A stretch of 64,000 nucleotides of DNA, taken from JBDRDD01 sp043821115 (GTDB lineage: Bacteria > CAYTYR01 > UBA6262 > DAOVJB01). Below are positions 25,736 to 35,244 of this stretch, piece by piece. A program made the position numbers and the translations under genes. Below the pieces are notes generated by a model. It saw only the letters and a list, made by a program, of their open reading frames with translations, was not told the origin of the DNA and ran no database searches. The DNA lies in NCBI GenBank assembly GCA_043821115.1, contig JBDRDD010000022.1, forward strand, positions 81,016 through 145,015. The letters are read 5' to 3'. The stretch's first letter is position 1, and each line of letters starts with the position of its first letter.

Positions 25736-26215
25736 CTAAAGCCATATATTCTCAAACTCCCTTGTTATATTCAGAGTCTCTTCTTCGCTGAGACCGTGCT
25801 TGTTTCTTTTCCTTAATATCTTCGCCCCGGAACGGTTCTTTGCTCTTTGTAGAAATTCCCTGACTGAAATATAGTCGGCTCCTATCCCGCTTACCGCGAA
25901 TCTCAAAGCCTTGTCATCGGTTACCACAATCACCCTTTTCCTATTAGAAGCCTTTTGAACCAGGATCTCGATCTCCTCGTCAGCGCTCTTGCCTGAGGAA
26001 AAAATAACCCTTATATCTGAAGGGTTCCTCCAGGGATAGAACACATCACCCTTTGCGTCAAATACCACGGTAACTTCGTTCTGGAGGCTCCCCTGGGGTC
26101 TTGCATTAGATAAAAAAGCCAGGAAATAATCCCTGGCATACTGAAGCGACTTGCCTTCGAGCTTGTGCATCTTATGTATCACATTATATCCGTCTACAAT
26201 ATAGTGGACTGACAC
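25736..26215 (-). CDS. NYN domain (YacP/Rae1-like) putative ribonuclease
   Basis: A 159-residue protein of the YacP-type NYN family, a PIN-like nuclease fold. Seen: YIVDGYNVIHK at the N terminus with the first conserved acid, VVFDAKGD, SADEEIEILV and VVTDDKALRFAV, which supply the remaining acidic residues. Bacillus Rae1 of this family cleaves mRNA on the ribosome. Here it is the last gene of the long array that begins at mraZ, 18 bp after the lipoprotein fusion gene. The substrate is unknown. Confidence 0.82.
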   Translation of the reverse strand: MSVHYIVDGYNVIHKMHKLEGKSLQYARDYFLAFLSNARPQGSLQNEVTVVFDAKGDVFYPWRNPSDIRVIFSSGKSADEEIEILVQKASNRKRVIVVTDDKALRFAVSGIGADYISVREFLQRAKNRSGAKILRKRNKHGLSEEETLNITREFENIWL

Positions 26216-26233
26216 CCTATATTCTCCCGTAAA

Positions 26234-29152
26234 CTAGAAACTTGGGCCTATCGTGAAATAAACTACGCCATTATCCTTCCTGTCGAGCCTCTTGGCGTAA
26301 TCGAGCCTGAACACGAAAGGAAATGCCTCCAGTATGAAAGTATTGAGTCTTATCCCTATCCCCACACTCGTCTTGAGGGAATTTACATCCTTCTTGTCAA
26401 GTTCCCCTTTGCTGTTCCACCCAAGACCAGTATCCACAAAAACAACACCCTGAAGACTTTTCAGGTAGAAATCAGGAATGATGTACCACATGTGGTAGCC
26501 TATGCGGGGGAATATAAGGAAACGTGATTCCGTATTCATGACCGATATCTTGCTGTTACTGTAATCATCGCGCGGGTATCCCCTGACAACATCGCTTCCG
26601 CCCAGGTGGAAATTATCCTCCTTATTCGGACCCGAACTGAAATTACCGAGAAGCCTGAGGGCAAATATATTATCTGAACTGATCTCGTAATAGTTCTGCG
26701 CATCCACCAGATAACTTGTGAATTCCTGGTTTGCACCCATGACCTTCTCGGCCCTGTACATGGTGAGGTTTACGCGCCTTCCACCGGTAAGATTAAAACC
26801 GGAGCCGGTTGTTATATCCCTGACAAGAGACGCACTGTATGCATTCACCCTGTCCTTTGTAACAAGGTCATTAAAATCCCTGTTCTCCTCTGTTATGTCA
26901 AAACTGTGCAGTCCCAGGACAGTACGGTTGAAACGGTCAAAGGGATAACTCACGAACATCTGTTTCCCCCATCTCTTGCTCTTTATATATTCGTTATCTT
27001 CGTTGAAATACTCGTCCCTTCTCACCTGTGTGCCAACTATGATCTGAGGACGCCATTTCTTGAAAGCATAGAATATCTGCAGGTTAAGCCAGTCATCCGC
27101 ACTGTAATATTCTGTCAGGGTACTTAGCTGGTGGTTGCCAAGTAGCTCGCTTGCCTGCCAGTAAACAGCCGTGTATAAACCTTCGCTCGAGGAGAAGAAC
27201 AAAAGCGGATAAAAAAGATCAGTTGAAGCCTTGAAACTATAAGGCAAACCCTTCGAAAGAGGATATATCATATCCGGCGCATGTGAATCTGTTGAAGTAG
27301 GGGAAAAATCATCGGCCGTCATACCCGAAAGGGTTACCGGAGATGTTGATATTATAACCGACTCATGTTCTTCTTCCAGTTCCCTGAAAGTTGCAGTGTA
27401 TCTCTTTTTAGGGATTTTACTGGCATCCTTAAAAAGTTCCTCTGTTTGTGAGAGGTAAATACTCATTTCCCCTTCCCTGTAGGAGGAGAACACAACCCAT
27501 GCCCCGTCGGAAGATTGTTCCGGATTGAAATTGCCTCCCTTAACATCGGTAACCTGCACTGCATTTGTTCCGTTTTTATTCATTTTATATAAATTATATA
27601 TGTGATTAGAATCATTTATATATATAAGCTGTGTGCCGTCAGATGACCAGTTCGGGTTTATTTCGTCAAAGGGCGTATCGGTTATCTGTTTCACGTTCAG
27701 GCTATTAGTATCCATAACAAAAAGATCAAGCTGATCGTTTCTTTCTGAAACATAAACTATCTCTTTTCCGTCAGGGGAGAATACGGGATACTGGTCATCG
27801 TAATAATCATCATTTAGCTGGCGCAGATTCGCACCAGAAGTATCAGCCATGTATAAATCGTTGACGCCTCCTTTCATACCCACAAACACGATGCTCTGGC
27901 CGTCACGTGAAAAGCACGGGGAGAAAACACTGTCAAGATTGTTCTTTAACTTTTTGAGCTTCTTGTTCTGCACATCAACTATGTAGATATAGTTTTTCTG
28001 ATTCTTCTCACCCACAAAAGCTATTTTAGTTCCGTCCGGAGACCAGCTCAGTGCATGCCCCCTTCCGTGCACAAGATCAACTCTTCTCATTATTTTGCGT
28101 TTTAATATGGGTTTGACATTACTGCCGTCGGCATTCATTACAAATATGTCATTGTAGCCGTTTCTGGCAGATATGAACGCTATTTTTGTCCCGTCAGGCG
28201 AGAAAGTGGGCCGCGAATCTCCGGAAGGATCATCAGGCAGTTTTTTACCGTAATCGCCAGGCTCTTTCTTGCCCTCGACCGCTTTTTCATATCTTTTTTT
28301 CAGAGACTCATGCCACTCTTTGTTTACCGTGAAAATATCTTTTTCTGTTATCTGCTTAATTATAATAGCCATATCGAACTGCTGTTTGAACTCAAAAGCT
28401 ATGCGGGATACGTGTTCCTCACCGTAGTTTTCCTTCAGATACCTTATAAAATCCTGGCTTTGCTTGTACGCAAGAATTATCTTGGAACTTTCAAGATGCG
28501 CAAAATTACCTAGGTCGTTTAGCGGTATGAGATCATCCGAGATAGCGGCATCACGGACTATCATATCTGTCCGGGTATCCCACGTGCGGGTCTGGTACTC
28601 AGCTATCCCCTCCATAAACCAGTACGGGTAGAAATAGGATTTAAGAAGCCTCACGGACTTCCAGAACCCTCCATATAATATCTCAAATGTTACAATATGG
28701 GTAAACTCATGCCTTATTACGTATTCAAGCTCACGGTCGGAGCCTGTCAGGGGAATGACAAAGCGGTTTTTGAATGCTTCGGCGAACCCGCCGACCCCTT
28801 CACCCACGCCATCGGAGATATTTGTCTGCTCAAAATCATTATGGGTAGCGTAAACGAAAAACGGGGTTTTTGATTCGGGCTCATAATCCAGGCTCTTGGT
28901 GACCCTTTCATATGTACTCTCCAGTATCTCACTTATCCTGGGAATAAGAGGTTCTATATCTTTATAATAATAGACTTCAAAATGCGGGGTCTGGGCCACA
29001 TACCATCTAATCTGTTTGGTAATGACCTTATTTTTCCCAAAAGGAGGCGGTATGGTAGGAACCGCACAGCCACTCAACTGCAGAGCTAATACAAAAACAA
29101 AGAAAATAAGCAGATTATTTTTTCTCAAAATAGACTTTATTATATGGTTCAT
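26234..29152 (-). CDS. Lipoprotein fusion: gluzincin peptidase, TolB-like propeller and Omp85-like barrel
   Basis: A 972-residue multidomain envelope protein. The N terminus has a signal peptide ending in lipobox LSGC (Cys29). Residues about 45-290 resemble the peptidase-MA gluzincins: HEFTH at 148-152 supplies two zinc histidines and the catalytic glutamate, and Glu181 in WFMEGIAEY is the likely third ligand. Residues about 310-575 hold six PD40 repeats (FSPDGTKIAF and variants), a six-bladed TolB-like propeller. The last 320 or so residues look like an outer-membrane barrel, with an Omp85 L6-type VRGY motif at 856-859, alternating strands and terminal phenylalanine. It follows rpsA by 5 bp. 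Function is unknown; quality control or assembly of outer-membrane proteins is a guess from the parts. Confidence 0.82.
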   Translation of the reverse strand: MNHIIKSILRKNNLLIFFVFVLALQLSGCAVPTIPPPFGKNKVITKQIRWYVAQTPHFEVYYYKDIEPLIPRISEILESTYERVTKSLDYEPESKTPFFVYATHNDFEQTNISDGVGEGVGGFAEAFKNRFVIPLTGSDRELEYVIRHEFTHIVTFEILYGGFWKSVRLLKSYFYPYWFMEGIAEYQTRTWDTRTDMIVRDAAISDDLIPLNDLGNFAHLESSKIILAYKQSQDFIRYLKENYGEEHVSRIAFEFKQQFDMAIIIKQITEKDIFTVNKEWHESLKKRYEKAVEGKKEPGDYGKKLPDDPSGDSRPTFSPDGTKIAFISARNGYNDIFVMNADGSNVKPILKRKIMRRVDLVHGRGHALSWSPDGTKIAFVGEKNQKNYIYIVDVQNKKLKKLKNNLDSVFSPCFSRDGQSIVFVGMKGGVNDLYMADTSGANLRQLNDDYYDDQYPVFSPDGKEIVYVSERNDQLDLFVMDTNSLNVKQITDTPFDEINPNWSSDGTQLIYINDSNHIYNLYKMNKNGTNAVQVTDVKGGNFNPEQSSDGAWVVFSSYREGEMSIYLSQTEELFKDASKIPKKRYTATFRELEEEHESVIISTSPVTLSGMTADDFSPTSTDSHAPDMIYPLSKGLPYSFKASTDLFYPLLFFSSSEGLYTAVYWQASELLGNHQLSTLTEYYSADDWLNLQIFYAFKKWRPQIIVGTQVRRDEYFNEDNEYIKSKRWGKQMFVSYPFDRFNRTVLGLHSFDITEENRDFNDLVTKDRVNAYSASLVRDITTGSGFNLTGGRRVNLTMYRAEKVMGANQEFTSYLVDAQNYYEISSDNIFALRLLGNFSSGPNKEDNFHLGGSDVVRGYPRDDYSNSKISVMNTESRFLIFPRIGYHMWYIIPDFYLKSLQGVVFVDTGLGWNSKGELDKKDVNSLKTSVGIGIRLNTFILEAFPFVFRLDYAKRLDRKDNGVVYFTIGPSF

Positions 29153-29157
29153 AAACC

Positions 29158-30867
29158 TCAGACACTTTCTTGATTCTCGCCCTCTGTGGAGGAGAATAAT
29201 TCACTTAGCTGGTCGCCTATTATCTCGCCTAATGTTATTTTCTTCGCATCCTGGTTTATATATTTTTTTACCGATTTCTCTTCCTGCTCTTGCTCGTACT
29301 TCTTTATACTAAGGTCAATCCTGTGCTTTTGCGAATCCACGTCTATTATCTTGGCCATAACTTCCTGGTCCACTTTCAACACACTGGATGCATCGGAAAC
29401 ACGCTGCCGGGAAACCTGCGAAACATGTATGAGACCCTCTATCCCCTTCTCAAGCACAACAAAAGCACCAAAATCCGCGAGCCTGCTGACCTTCACTTTA
29501 ATAACGTCCCCCTTCTTATACTTCTCATAAGGGTTTTGGTTGACCTGTTTCAAACCTAGTGCTATTTTCTCCTCATTGGGATTAACGCTAAGAACAACCA
29601 CTTCTATCACATCTCCGGACTTTAGCACCTCCTTGGGATGCTTTATTTTCTTAGTCCAGCTTATATCAGAGACATGCACTAACCCCTCTATTCCATCCTC
29701 AAGGGATACAAACGCCCCAAAAGGTGTGGTCCTTGTTACCTTTCCCCTTATTTGCGCATCTATAGGATACTTGTCCTTAACCTGCTCCCAGGGATTAGGC
29801 TGTAAGTGCTTTAGCCCCAGTGACATCCTCTGTTTCTCTTTGTCTATGTCCAAAACCCTCGCCTCCACCATATCCCCTATAGAAACAAGCTTCGAAGGAT
29901 GCTTAACATACTGGGTCCAAGACATTTCTGAAATATGTATAAGCCCTTCCACGCCTTCTTCGAGCTCTACGAACGCACCGAACTGCGTAAGGTTGGTCAC
30001 CCTGCCCTTTACAACGGAATCAACTGGGTATTTATGCTCTATATCACTCCATGGGTGGGAAGTAAGTTGTTTTAAGCCGAGTGATATCTTTTCCGTCTCC
30101 GGATCGAAGCTCAAAACCTTAAGCTCCAGCTCCTCACCTATTTTTAGTACATCCTCCACCTTTTTCACATGCCCCCATGAGATATCGCCTATATGCAGGA
30201 GACCCTCTATGCCTCCCAGATCCACGAATGCCCCGAATTTAGTAATATTTTTTACAATGCCGGTACAGACGCTGTCTTGTTTAAGATGCTTCAACACCTC
30301 TTCTTTTAGTTCTTTCTTTTCCTCTTCCACCAGTACCCTGTGCGATACAACTATATTGTCATTTCTTGGATTAAACTCCGTAATGCGTACTTTGAGTACT
30401 TTACCTATGAGCTCATTCGGGTCCTTGTTAGTTGCAAGGGGTGCCTGTGAGCCTGGCATAAATGCTTCTTCCCCTATATCCACAAGAAAGCCACCTTTTA
30501 TCTTCTTTATCACTTCGGCTTCTATTGGGAGTTTTTCCCTGAAGACATCTTCTATCTTCTTTCTCGCATTGAGTGCGAAAGCATCTTCAAAGGACACTAC
30601 GGGATGGCCTGATTTTCCTTCCTTACGCCTCAGGCATACATCAACTTCTTCTCCCGCGGTTATGTCTCCCCTGTCCCTTTTTGTAAATTCACTCAAGGGG
30701 ATAATGCCTTCCGCTTTCATACCTACATCTACAAGAACAGAATCAGGCGTTACCTTAATAACCGTTCCCCTTATAATAGCTCCTTCCTGAAGATTTTTAA
30801 CAGAGTCATTGATGACATTCATCATATCAATCTGTTCTTTTTCATTGGACAATCTTTCGTCAGACAT
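29158..30867 (-). CDS. rpsA: 30S ribosomal protein S1
   Basis: A 569-residue protein with six S1 RNA-binding repeats. Repeats 3-6 carry the characteristic FGAFV core (TKFGAFVDL, TQFGAFVEL, TPFGAFVSL, ADFGAFVVL); repeats 1 and 2 are more divergent, as in E. coli S1. It brings mRNA to the 30S subunit. ATG follows GGAGGGG. The order cmk, plsC, ispH, rpsA is a common conserved block. The tail is glutamate- and glutamine-rich. Confidence 0.96.
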   Translation of the reverse strand: MSDERLSNEKEQIDMMNVINDSVKNLQEGAIIRGTVIKVTPDSVLVDVGMKAEGIIPLSEFTKRDRGDITAGEEVDVCLRRKEGKSGHPVVSFEDAFALNARKKIEDVFREKLPIEAEVIKKIKGGFLVDIGEEAFMPGSQAPLATNKDPNELIGKVLKVRITEFNPRNDNIVVSHRVLVEEEKKELKEEVLKHLKQDSVCTGIVKNITKFGAFVDLGGIEGLLHIGDISWGHVKKVEDVLKIGEELELKVLSFDPETEKISLGLKQLTSHPWSDIEHKYPVDSVVKGRVTNLTQFGAFVELEEGVEGLIHISEMSWTQYVKHPSKLVSIGDMVEARVLDIDKEKQRMSLGLKHLQPNPWEQVKDKYPIDAQIRGKVTRTTPFGAFVSLEDGIEGLVHVSDISWTKKIKHPKEVLKSGDVIEVVVLSVNPNEEKIALGLKQVNQNPYEKYKKGDVIKVKVSRLADFGAFVVLEKGIEGLIHVSQVSRQRVSDASSVLKVDQEVMAKIIDVDSQKHRIDLSIKKYEQEQEEKSVKKYINQDAKKITLGEIIGDQLSELFSSTEGENQESV

Positions 30868-30889
30868 ATACCCCTCCGAGTAAATAATT

Positions 30890-31741
30890 TCAGTCTATTT
30901 TCGCAAGAGCTTCCACCACTTCGTTTACCAGCCATTGGGGAGTGGAAGCACCGGCTGTAATTCCTATTTTTTTTCTGCCCTTGAGTAAACTCATATCAAA
31001 ATCAGCCAGTTTCTCTATATGGTAGCTCTCTGGATTCTGCTGTTTGCATACCTCGGCAAGACGCGTGGTATTAGCGCTGTTATAACCGCCGATTATTATC
31101 ATCAGGTCCACCTTGCCCGCAAGCGCCCTGGCTGCTTTCTGCCTTTGAAGCGTAGCCTCGCATATCGTGTTATATACCCTTAGTTCACTTGTTCGATCAA
31201 GCAGGTGCGATACAACGTCTTTTAGATTGCTGATAAGCTGTGTTGTCTGTGCCACAACCCCGGTTTTGCTGGCAAACGCGACTTTGGCTATATCCTTAAC
31301 CCCGGAGACCACTATTCCTTTTTCTGATGAGAATCCGAGCAGACTCAGCACCTCAGGATGAGAACTGTCACCTACTATTACCACCTGGTATTTCTTCCTC
31401 AGCAGGTCATGAACGAGTTTTTGTGTTTTCTGAACAAAAGGACAAGTGGCATCTATAATCTTTAGCTTCTTGCGCTTTGCATGCTTGAGCGATTCCGGAG
31501 AAACACCGTGGGAGCAGATAATAAGCACTCCCTTCTTTATCTTCTTCAGGTCGCAAACTACCTTTATTCCCTTTTTCTCAAGGGAACTTACCACCTGGGG
31601 ATTGTGTATGAGCGGTCCTAATGTATATACAGGCAACGGTTTTTTATTCCCTGACGCCTCTTTGCTGGCTGAGAGCGCAAGTTTTAGGCTTCTCTCAACG
31701 CCAAAGCAGAATCCGGAGTTTTTTGCTACTATAATGTTCAT
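30890..31741 (-). CDS. ispH: 4-hydroxy-3-methylbut-2-enyl diphosphate reductase
   Basis: Last enzyme of the MEP isoprenoid pathway, an iron-sulfur reductase giving IPP and DMAPP. The 283-residue protein keeps the three cluster cysteines in their contexts: NSGFCFGVERS (Cys12), IDATCPFV and YNTICEATLQRQ. The motifs HNPQVV, CSHGVSPE and SSHPEV are also present. It shows that the organism uses the MEP route, here placed near cell wall genes that need undecaprenyl phosphate. Confidence 0.96.
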   Translation of the reverse strand: MNIIVAKNSGFCFGVERSLKLALSASKEASGNKKPLPVYTLGPLIHNPQVVSSLEKKGIKVVCDLKKIKKGVLIICSHGVSPESLKHAKRKKLKIIDATCPFVQKTQKLVHDLLRKKYQVVIVGDSSHPEVLSLLGFSSEKGIVVSGVKDIAKVAFASKTGVVAQTTQLISNLKDVVSHLLDRTSELRVYNTICEATLQRQKAARALAGKVDLMIIIGGYNSANTTRLAEVCKQQNPESYHIEKLADFDMSLLKGRKKIGITAGASTPQWLVNEVVEALAKID

Positions 31742-31769
31742 TTCCTTATTCCTTAAACATCTGAATTTA

Positions 31770-32375
31770 TCAAGAATCCATTTCGGATATAGCCTGCATT
31801 ATTTTCCTGCTGATGTCCTGGTACGTTTTTTTGCCTTTTTCCCTGCCCCAGAATTCATCAAGCCTGACGGGAACCCCGAACTTCACGCTAAGGGGGTAAA
31901 ATTTTACCATGTTTGTCGTTCGAGGTAAAGCACTATATGAACCCTTAATAAGAGCCGGAATAATCGGGACCCTTTTCCTATAGGCAACCATACCTGCTCC
32001 CGAATGGGGCTGCTGCAACAAACCGTCATGGCTCCTTGTCCCTTCAGGGAAGAGAAGCACGATATTACCTTTTTCAATTAGGTCAAACAACCTTTTAAGA
32101 CCTGAGGTATCAAAACCGCCTCTTTTTACCGGGAAAGCGTGTGTCTGCCTGATGAGCCATCCGAAACCCCATATCCTGAAAAGGCTCTTCCTTGCCATAA
32201 AGTATATTGACCTGCGAATGGAGGTAGCTATAATCGGGGGGTCAAGAAAACTGGCATGATTGGCCGCTATAATTGCCGGACCTGAAGAAGGAATATTCCC
32301 GGCTCCGGTTACACGAAGCCGGAAGAAAAGTTTCAGGATTATTAGTGCTGTGTACTGGCATATTTTGTATATCAT
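31770..32375 (-). CDS. plsC: 1-acyl-sn-glycerol-3-phosphate acyltransferase
   Basis: A 201-residue inner-membrane acyltransferase that makes phosphatidic acid from lysophosphatidic acid. It has the catalytic HX4D motif (NHASFLDPP), a second block VKRGGFD, the FPEGTRS substrate motif, and a hydrophobic N terminus. It is clustered with cmk and ispH. Substrate choice among related LPLAT enzymes cannot be read with certainty from sequence. Confidence 0.9.
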   Translation of the reverse strand: MIYKICQYTALIILKLFFRLRVTGAGNIPSSGPAIIAANHASFLDPPIIATSIRRSIYFMARKSLFRIWGFGWLIRQTHAFPVKRGGFDTSGLKRLFDLIEKGNIVLLFPEGTRSHDGLLQQPHSGAGMVAYRKRVPIIPALIKGSYSALPRTTNMVKFYPLSVKFGVPVRLDEFWGREKGKKTYQDISRKIMQAISEMDS

Positions 32376-32385
32376 GTTCGCATAG

Positions 32386-33054
32386 TTACCGTGATATTTT
32401 CTCTAGTATTTTCTTTATAACATCATCAACGGATAAACCCGTTGTGTCAATTACAATGGCGTCATCGGCTATCCTCAGAGGATTTGTACTCCTGGTCTTG
32501 TCTTTCTTATCGCGCTTTTTTATGGACTCCTCTAGTTCCAAAACATCTACAATTTCCCTCTTCTGTACCAGTTCCTCGAACCTCCTGCGTGTTCTTTCCT
32601 TAATAGAGGCATCAAGGTAGAACTTCTTTTGGGCGTCAGGGAACACCACCGTTCCTATATCCCTTCCCTCCATCACAATCCCGCCTTCTTTGGCAATCTC
32701 GCGTTGAAGATTAAGAAGATATTTCCTCACCTCAGGAATTGCCGCGATCGTGTTAATATTCTCATTAATTTCAGAGCCTCTAAGGAAATATGTTACATCT
32801 TTTCCGTCAATAAAAACACGCTGCTTCCCTTTTTGCTGGCGCAAGCCTATCCTGGCACCCGTGGTGCTTTTTATTACGGCTGCCTTATCGTTTATATCCA
32901 CCTTGTCCTTGAGCGCCTTCCATGTGAGCGCGCGGTACATACTGCCGCTGTCCACATGCAAGTATCCAAGCTCCCTGGCAACTGCCTGTGCCACCGTACT
33001 CTTCCCCGAACCGGCAGGACCATCAATGGCAATAACAAAACACTTTTTATCCAA
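32386..33054 (-). CDS. cmk: Cytidylate kinase
   Basis: A 222-residue nucleoside monophosphate kinase that phosphorylates CMP and dCMP. The P-loop is IDGPAGSGKSTVAQ at residues 10-23. Next come LGYLHVDSGSMYRALTW, VVMEGRDIGTVVFPDA (read IVMEGRD here) and SIKERTRRRFEEL. It starts with TTG at 33054 behind GAGGTGA; no ATG lies in the expected place. Followed by plsC after 10 bp. Confidence 0.95.
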   Translation of the reverse strand: MDKKCFVIAIDGPAGSGKSTVAQAVARELGYLHVDSGSMYRALTWKALKDKVDINDKAAVIKSTTGARIGLRQQKGKQRVFIDGKDVTYFLRGSEINENINTIAAIPEVRKYLLNLQREIAKEGGIVMEGRDIGTVVFPDAQKKFYLDASIKERTRRRFEELVQKREIVDVLELEESIKKRDKKDKTRSTNPLRIADDAIVIDTTGLSVDDVIKKILEKISR

Positions 33055-33062
33055 GAATCACC

Positions 33063-34349
33063 TCATAAAGATGTAACACTTTTTAACTTATCCATGAAAT
33101 GTGGAAAAGACGTGTTTATACAGTCGGTATCCTTTATGGTTGTTTTGCCTTCGGCTATAAGACCCGCTATTGCAAGAGACATGGCCATCCTGTGATCTTT
33201 GAAACTCTCAACAATAGCCCCTTTTAGCGGAGTCCTGCCATGTATTAGCATTCCGTCGGATTTTTCCTCTATTTTTGCCCCCATACGACCAAGCTCGGAG
33301 CATATTGCGTTAATTCTGTCGGTTTCTTTCACCCTTAATTCAGAGGCTCCACTGATTCTAGTGACTCCTTCAGCCTGGGTTGCAGCTACAGCAAGGATTG
33401 GGAACTCATCAATCAAGGAAGGCACCAGTTTAGAACCTATGGAAATCCCCTTAAGAGTAGACGACTTGACAACAATGTCTCCGACAGGCTCATTGCAAAT
33501 CATGCGCTCGCCCTCTACACTGATATTGGCTCCCATGGCTTCGAAAACCTTCAGAATCCCCGTTCTCGTAGGATTGAGCCCGACATTTTTTATCCTTATA
33601 GAACCATCTAACAATAAACCGCACAATATGAAAAAGGCCGCGGATGAAATATCCCCGGCAACGGTTATATCCTTTGCCTCAATTTTACTACGCCCTTTTA
33701 CCTCTACTCTAAGCCCGTCAATAGTGACCGGACAACCCATGTAAGAAAGTATTCTTTCGGTATGATCGCGTGACTTCACAGGTTCTGTGATACTTGTTAC
33801 TCCATTTGTATACAGACCTGCCAGAAGAAGACACGATTTTACCTGTGCGCTCGCTATCTTTGATTTATAGTCTATCCCCTTTAGTTTTGTTCCTCTTATA
33901 ATAAGCGGCGGCAGATTTCCATGTGTGGGAGTTATATAAGCACCCATTTTGCCTAGTGGATCTATAATTCGCTTCATAGGTCTTTTACAAAGTGAAGCAT
34001 CACCGGTTATAGTACTGGTAAAATTCTGCCCCGCAAGCAGACCGGAGACCAGTCGCATAGTAGTCCCTGAATTCCCGGCATCAAGGACACCCGTAGGTTT
34101 GCTTAACCCATTAAGCCCCCTGCCATACACGACGATTTCTTCATCGGAAATTTCTTCTATTATTGTCCCCAGTTTCCTGAATACAGCTATGGTAGAAAGA
34201 CAGTCTTCCCCCTTGAGCATGCCTTTAATCGTCGTATTGCCCTCTGCAATTGCTCCCAATATTATAGCCCGATGAGAAATAGACTTATCACCGGGCATGG
34301 ATATCGTTCCATTTGCTTTTTTAGTGTTGCTAACGGATATTTCTTGCAC
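33063..34349 (-). CDS. aroA: 3-phosphoshikimate 1-carboxyvinyltransferase (EPSP synthase)
   Basis: A 428-residue enzyme that joins shikimate-3-phosphate and PEP. Motifs: MPGDKSISHRAIILGA near the N terminus, DAGNSGTTMRL, GDASLCKRPM, and LRVKETDRINAI near the C terminus. It starts with GTG. It closes the block pheA, hisC-like, DAHP synthase, tyrA, aroA, covering the first step, the sixth step and the branches to phenylalanine and tyrosine. Confidence 0.95.
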   Translation of the reverse strand: MQEISVSNTKKANGTISMPGDKSISHRAIILGAIAEGNTTIKGMLKGEDCLSTIAVFRKLGTIIEEISDEEIVVYGRGLNGLSKPTGVLDAGNSGTTMRLVSGLLAGQNFTSTITGDASLCKRPMKRIIDPLGKMGAYITPTHGNLPPLIIRGTKLKGIDYKSKIASAQVKSCLLLAGLYTNGVTSITEPVKSRDHTERILSYMGCPVTIDGLRVEVKGRSKIEAKDITVAGDISSAAFFILCGLLLDGSIRIKNVGLNPTRTGILKVFEAMGANISVEGERMICNEPVGDIVVKSSTLKGISIGSKLVPSLIDEFPILAVAATQAEGVTRISGASELRVKETDRINAICSELGRMGAKIEEKSDGMLIHGRTPLKGAIVESFKDHRMAMSLAIAGLIAEGKTTIKDTDCINTSFPHFMDKLKSVTSL

Positions 34350-34361
34350 TTAACTGCCCTT

Positions 34362-35231
34362 CTACTTTTTATTCAGGATGGAATCCCTGACGTACTTCGC
34401 ACTGGAAAAACTCTTTAGCAATCTCACCCTGTTACTTCTCTTTATGTCCTGCTCTGCTTTTCTAAGGATCTTCATAAACTGCCCTATGGCAGATACCATG
34501 CTTTTTTTGTTCTGTATGCATATCTGGGTCCACAAGCCGGGATCACTTGAGGCAACGCGCGTAAGGTCCTTGAAGCTCCCCGCCGTAAGCAGATTGATAT
34601 TTTTGTCCTTTTTGCTCATCTGGTGCACAATACTTACCAGAGAAAATGCAAGAACATGGGGAAGATGGCTCGTGTAGCTAACCATGTTATCATGCTTCTT
34701 TGAAGGCATGCTGATAATTTTTGCTCCGGTTTTCTGCCAGATAAGGCGAACAGCGCGAATAGCCTGGGGAGAAGATGTCTCTGAGGGTGTAATTACACAC
34801 ACAGCATCCCTGAAAAGATCGGCCTTTGCCACCTCTATACCCTTCTGCTCGGAACCTGCCATTGGATGAGCGCCCACAAAATAGAGCTTTTTCCCCTTTA
34901 TGACTTTCTCGACCTCATCGATCACGGAACCTTTTACGCTACCTACATCTGTTATGACACACCCTTTTTTTAAGCGGGGTAAAACCCTTTTAATGGTCTT
35001 TGCGATCATGTTAACAGGTGTTGCCACTACAAGGACATCCGCGTCTTTTGCACCTTCTAAAAAATCAGTTGTTATCTCATCCACCGCCCTGCATCTGAGC
35101 GCTTTCTCGAGCTTATGCCTGTGACGTCCTATGCCTATTATTCTAATGTCAGTCTTTTTCTTAAGAGCCATACCTAATGAACCGCCTATTAGCCCGACAC
35201 CTATAATTGCGACTGTCTTAACTCTTTTCAT
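34362..35231 (-). CDS. tyrA: Prephenate dehydrogenase
   Basis: A 289-residue NAD(P)-dependent enzyme that turns prephenate to 4-hydroxyphenylpyruvate, or arogenate to tyrosine. The N-terminal Rossmann motif is GVGLIGGSLGMALKK. It also has TDVGSVKG, GAHPMAGSE with the catalytic histidine, and SYTSHLPHVLAFSLV. There is no fused chorismate mutase and no ACT domain. Substrate (prephenate or arogenate) is undecided. Confidence 0.93.
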   Translation of the reverse strand: MKRVKTVAIIGVGLIGGSLGMALKKKTDIRIIGIGRHRHKLEKALRCRAVDEITTDFLEGAKDADVLVVATPVNMIAKTIKRVLPRLKKGCVITDVGSVKGSVIDEVEKVIKGKKLYFVGAHPMAGSEQKGIEVAKADLFRDAVCVITPSETSSPQAIRAVRLIWQKTGAKIISMPSKKHDNMVSYTSHLPHVLAFSLVSIVHQMSKKDKNINLLTAGSFKDLTRVASSDPGLWTQICIQNKKSMVSAIGQFMKILRKAEQDIKRSNRVRLLKSFSSAKYVRDSILNKK

Positions 35232-35244
35232 ATTTTCACACTTC

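Noticed and set aside
29540..30790. A 416-codon open frame on the plus strand
   Set aside because: It lies wholly opposite rpsA, is serine- and threonine-rich as expected for the complement of a Lys/Glu-rich gene, and has no recognisable domain.
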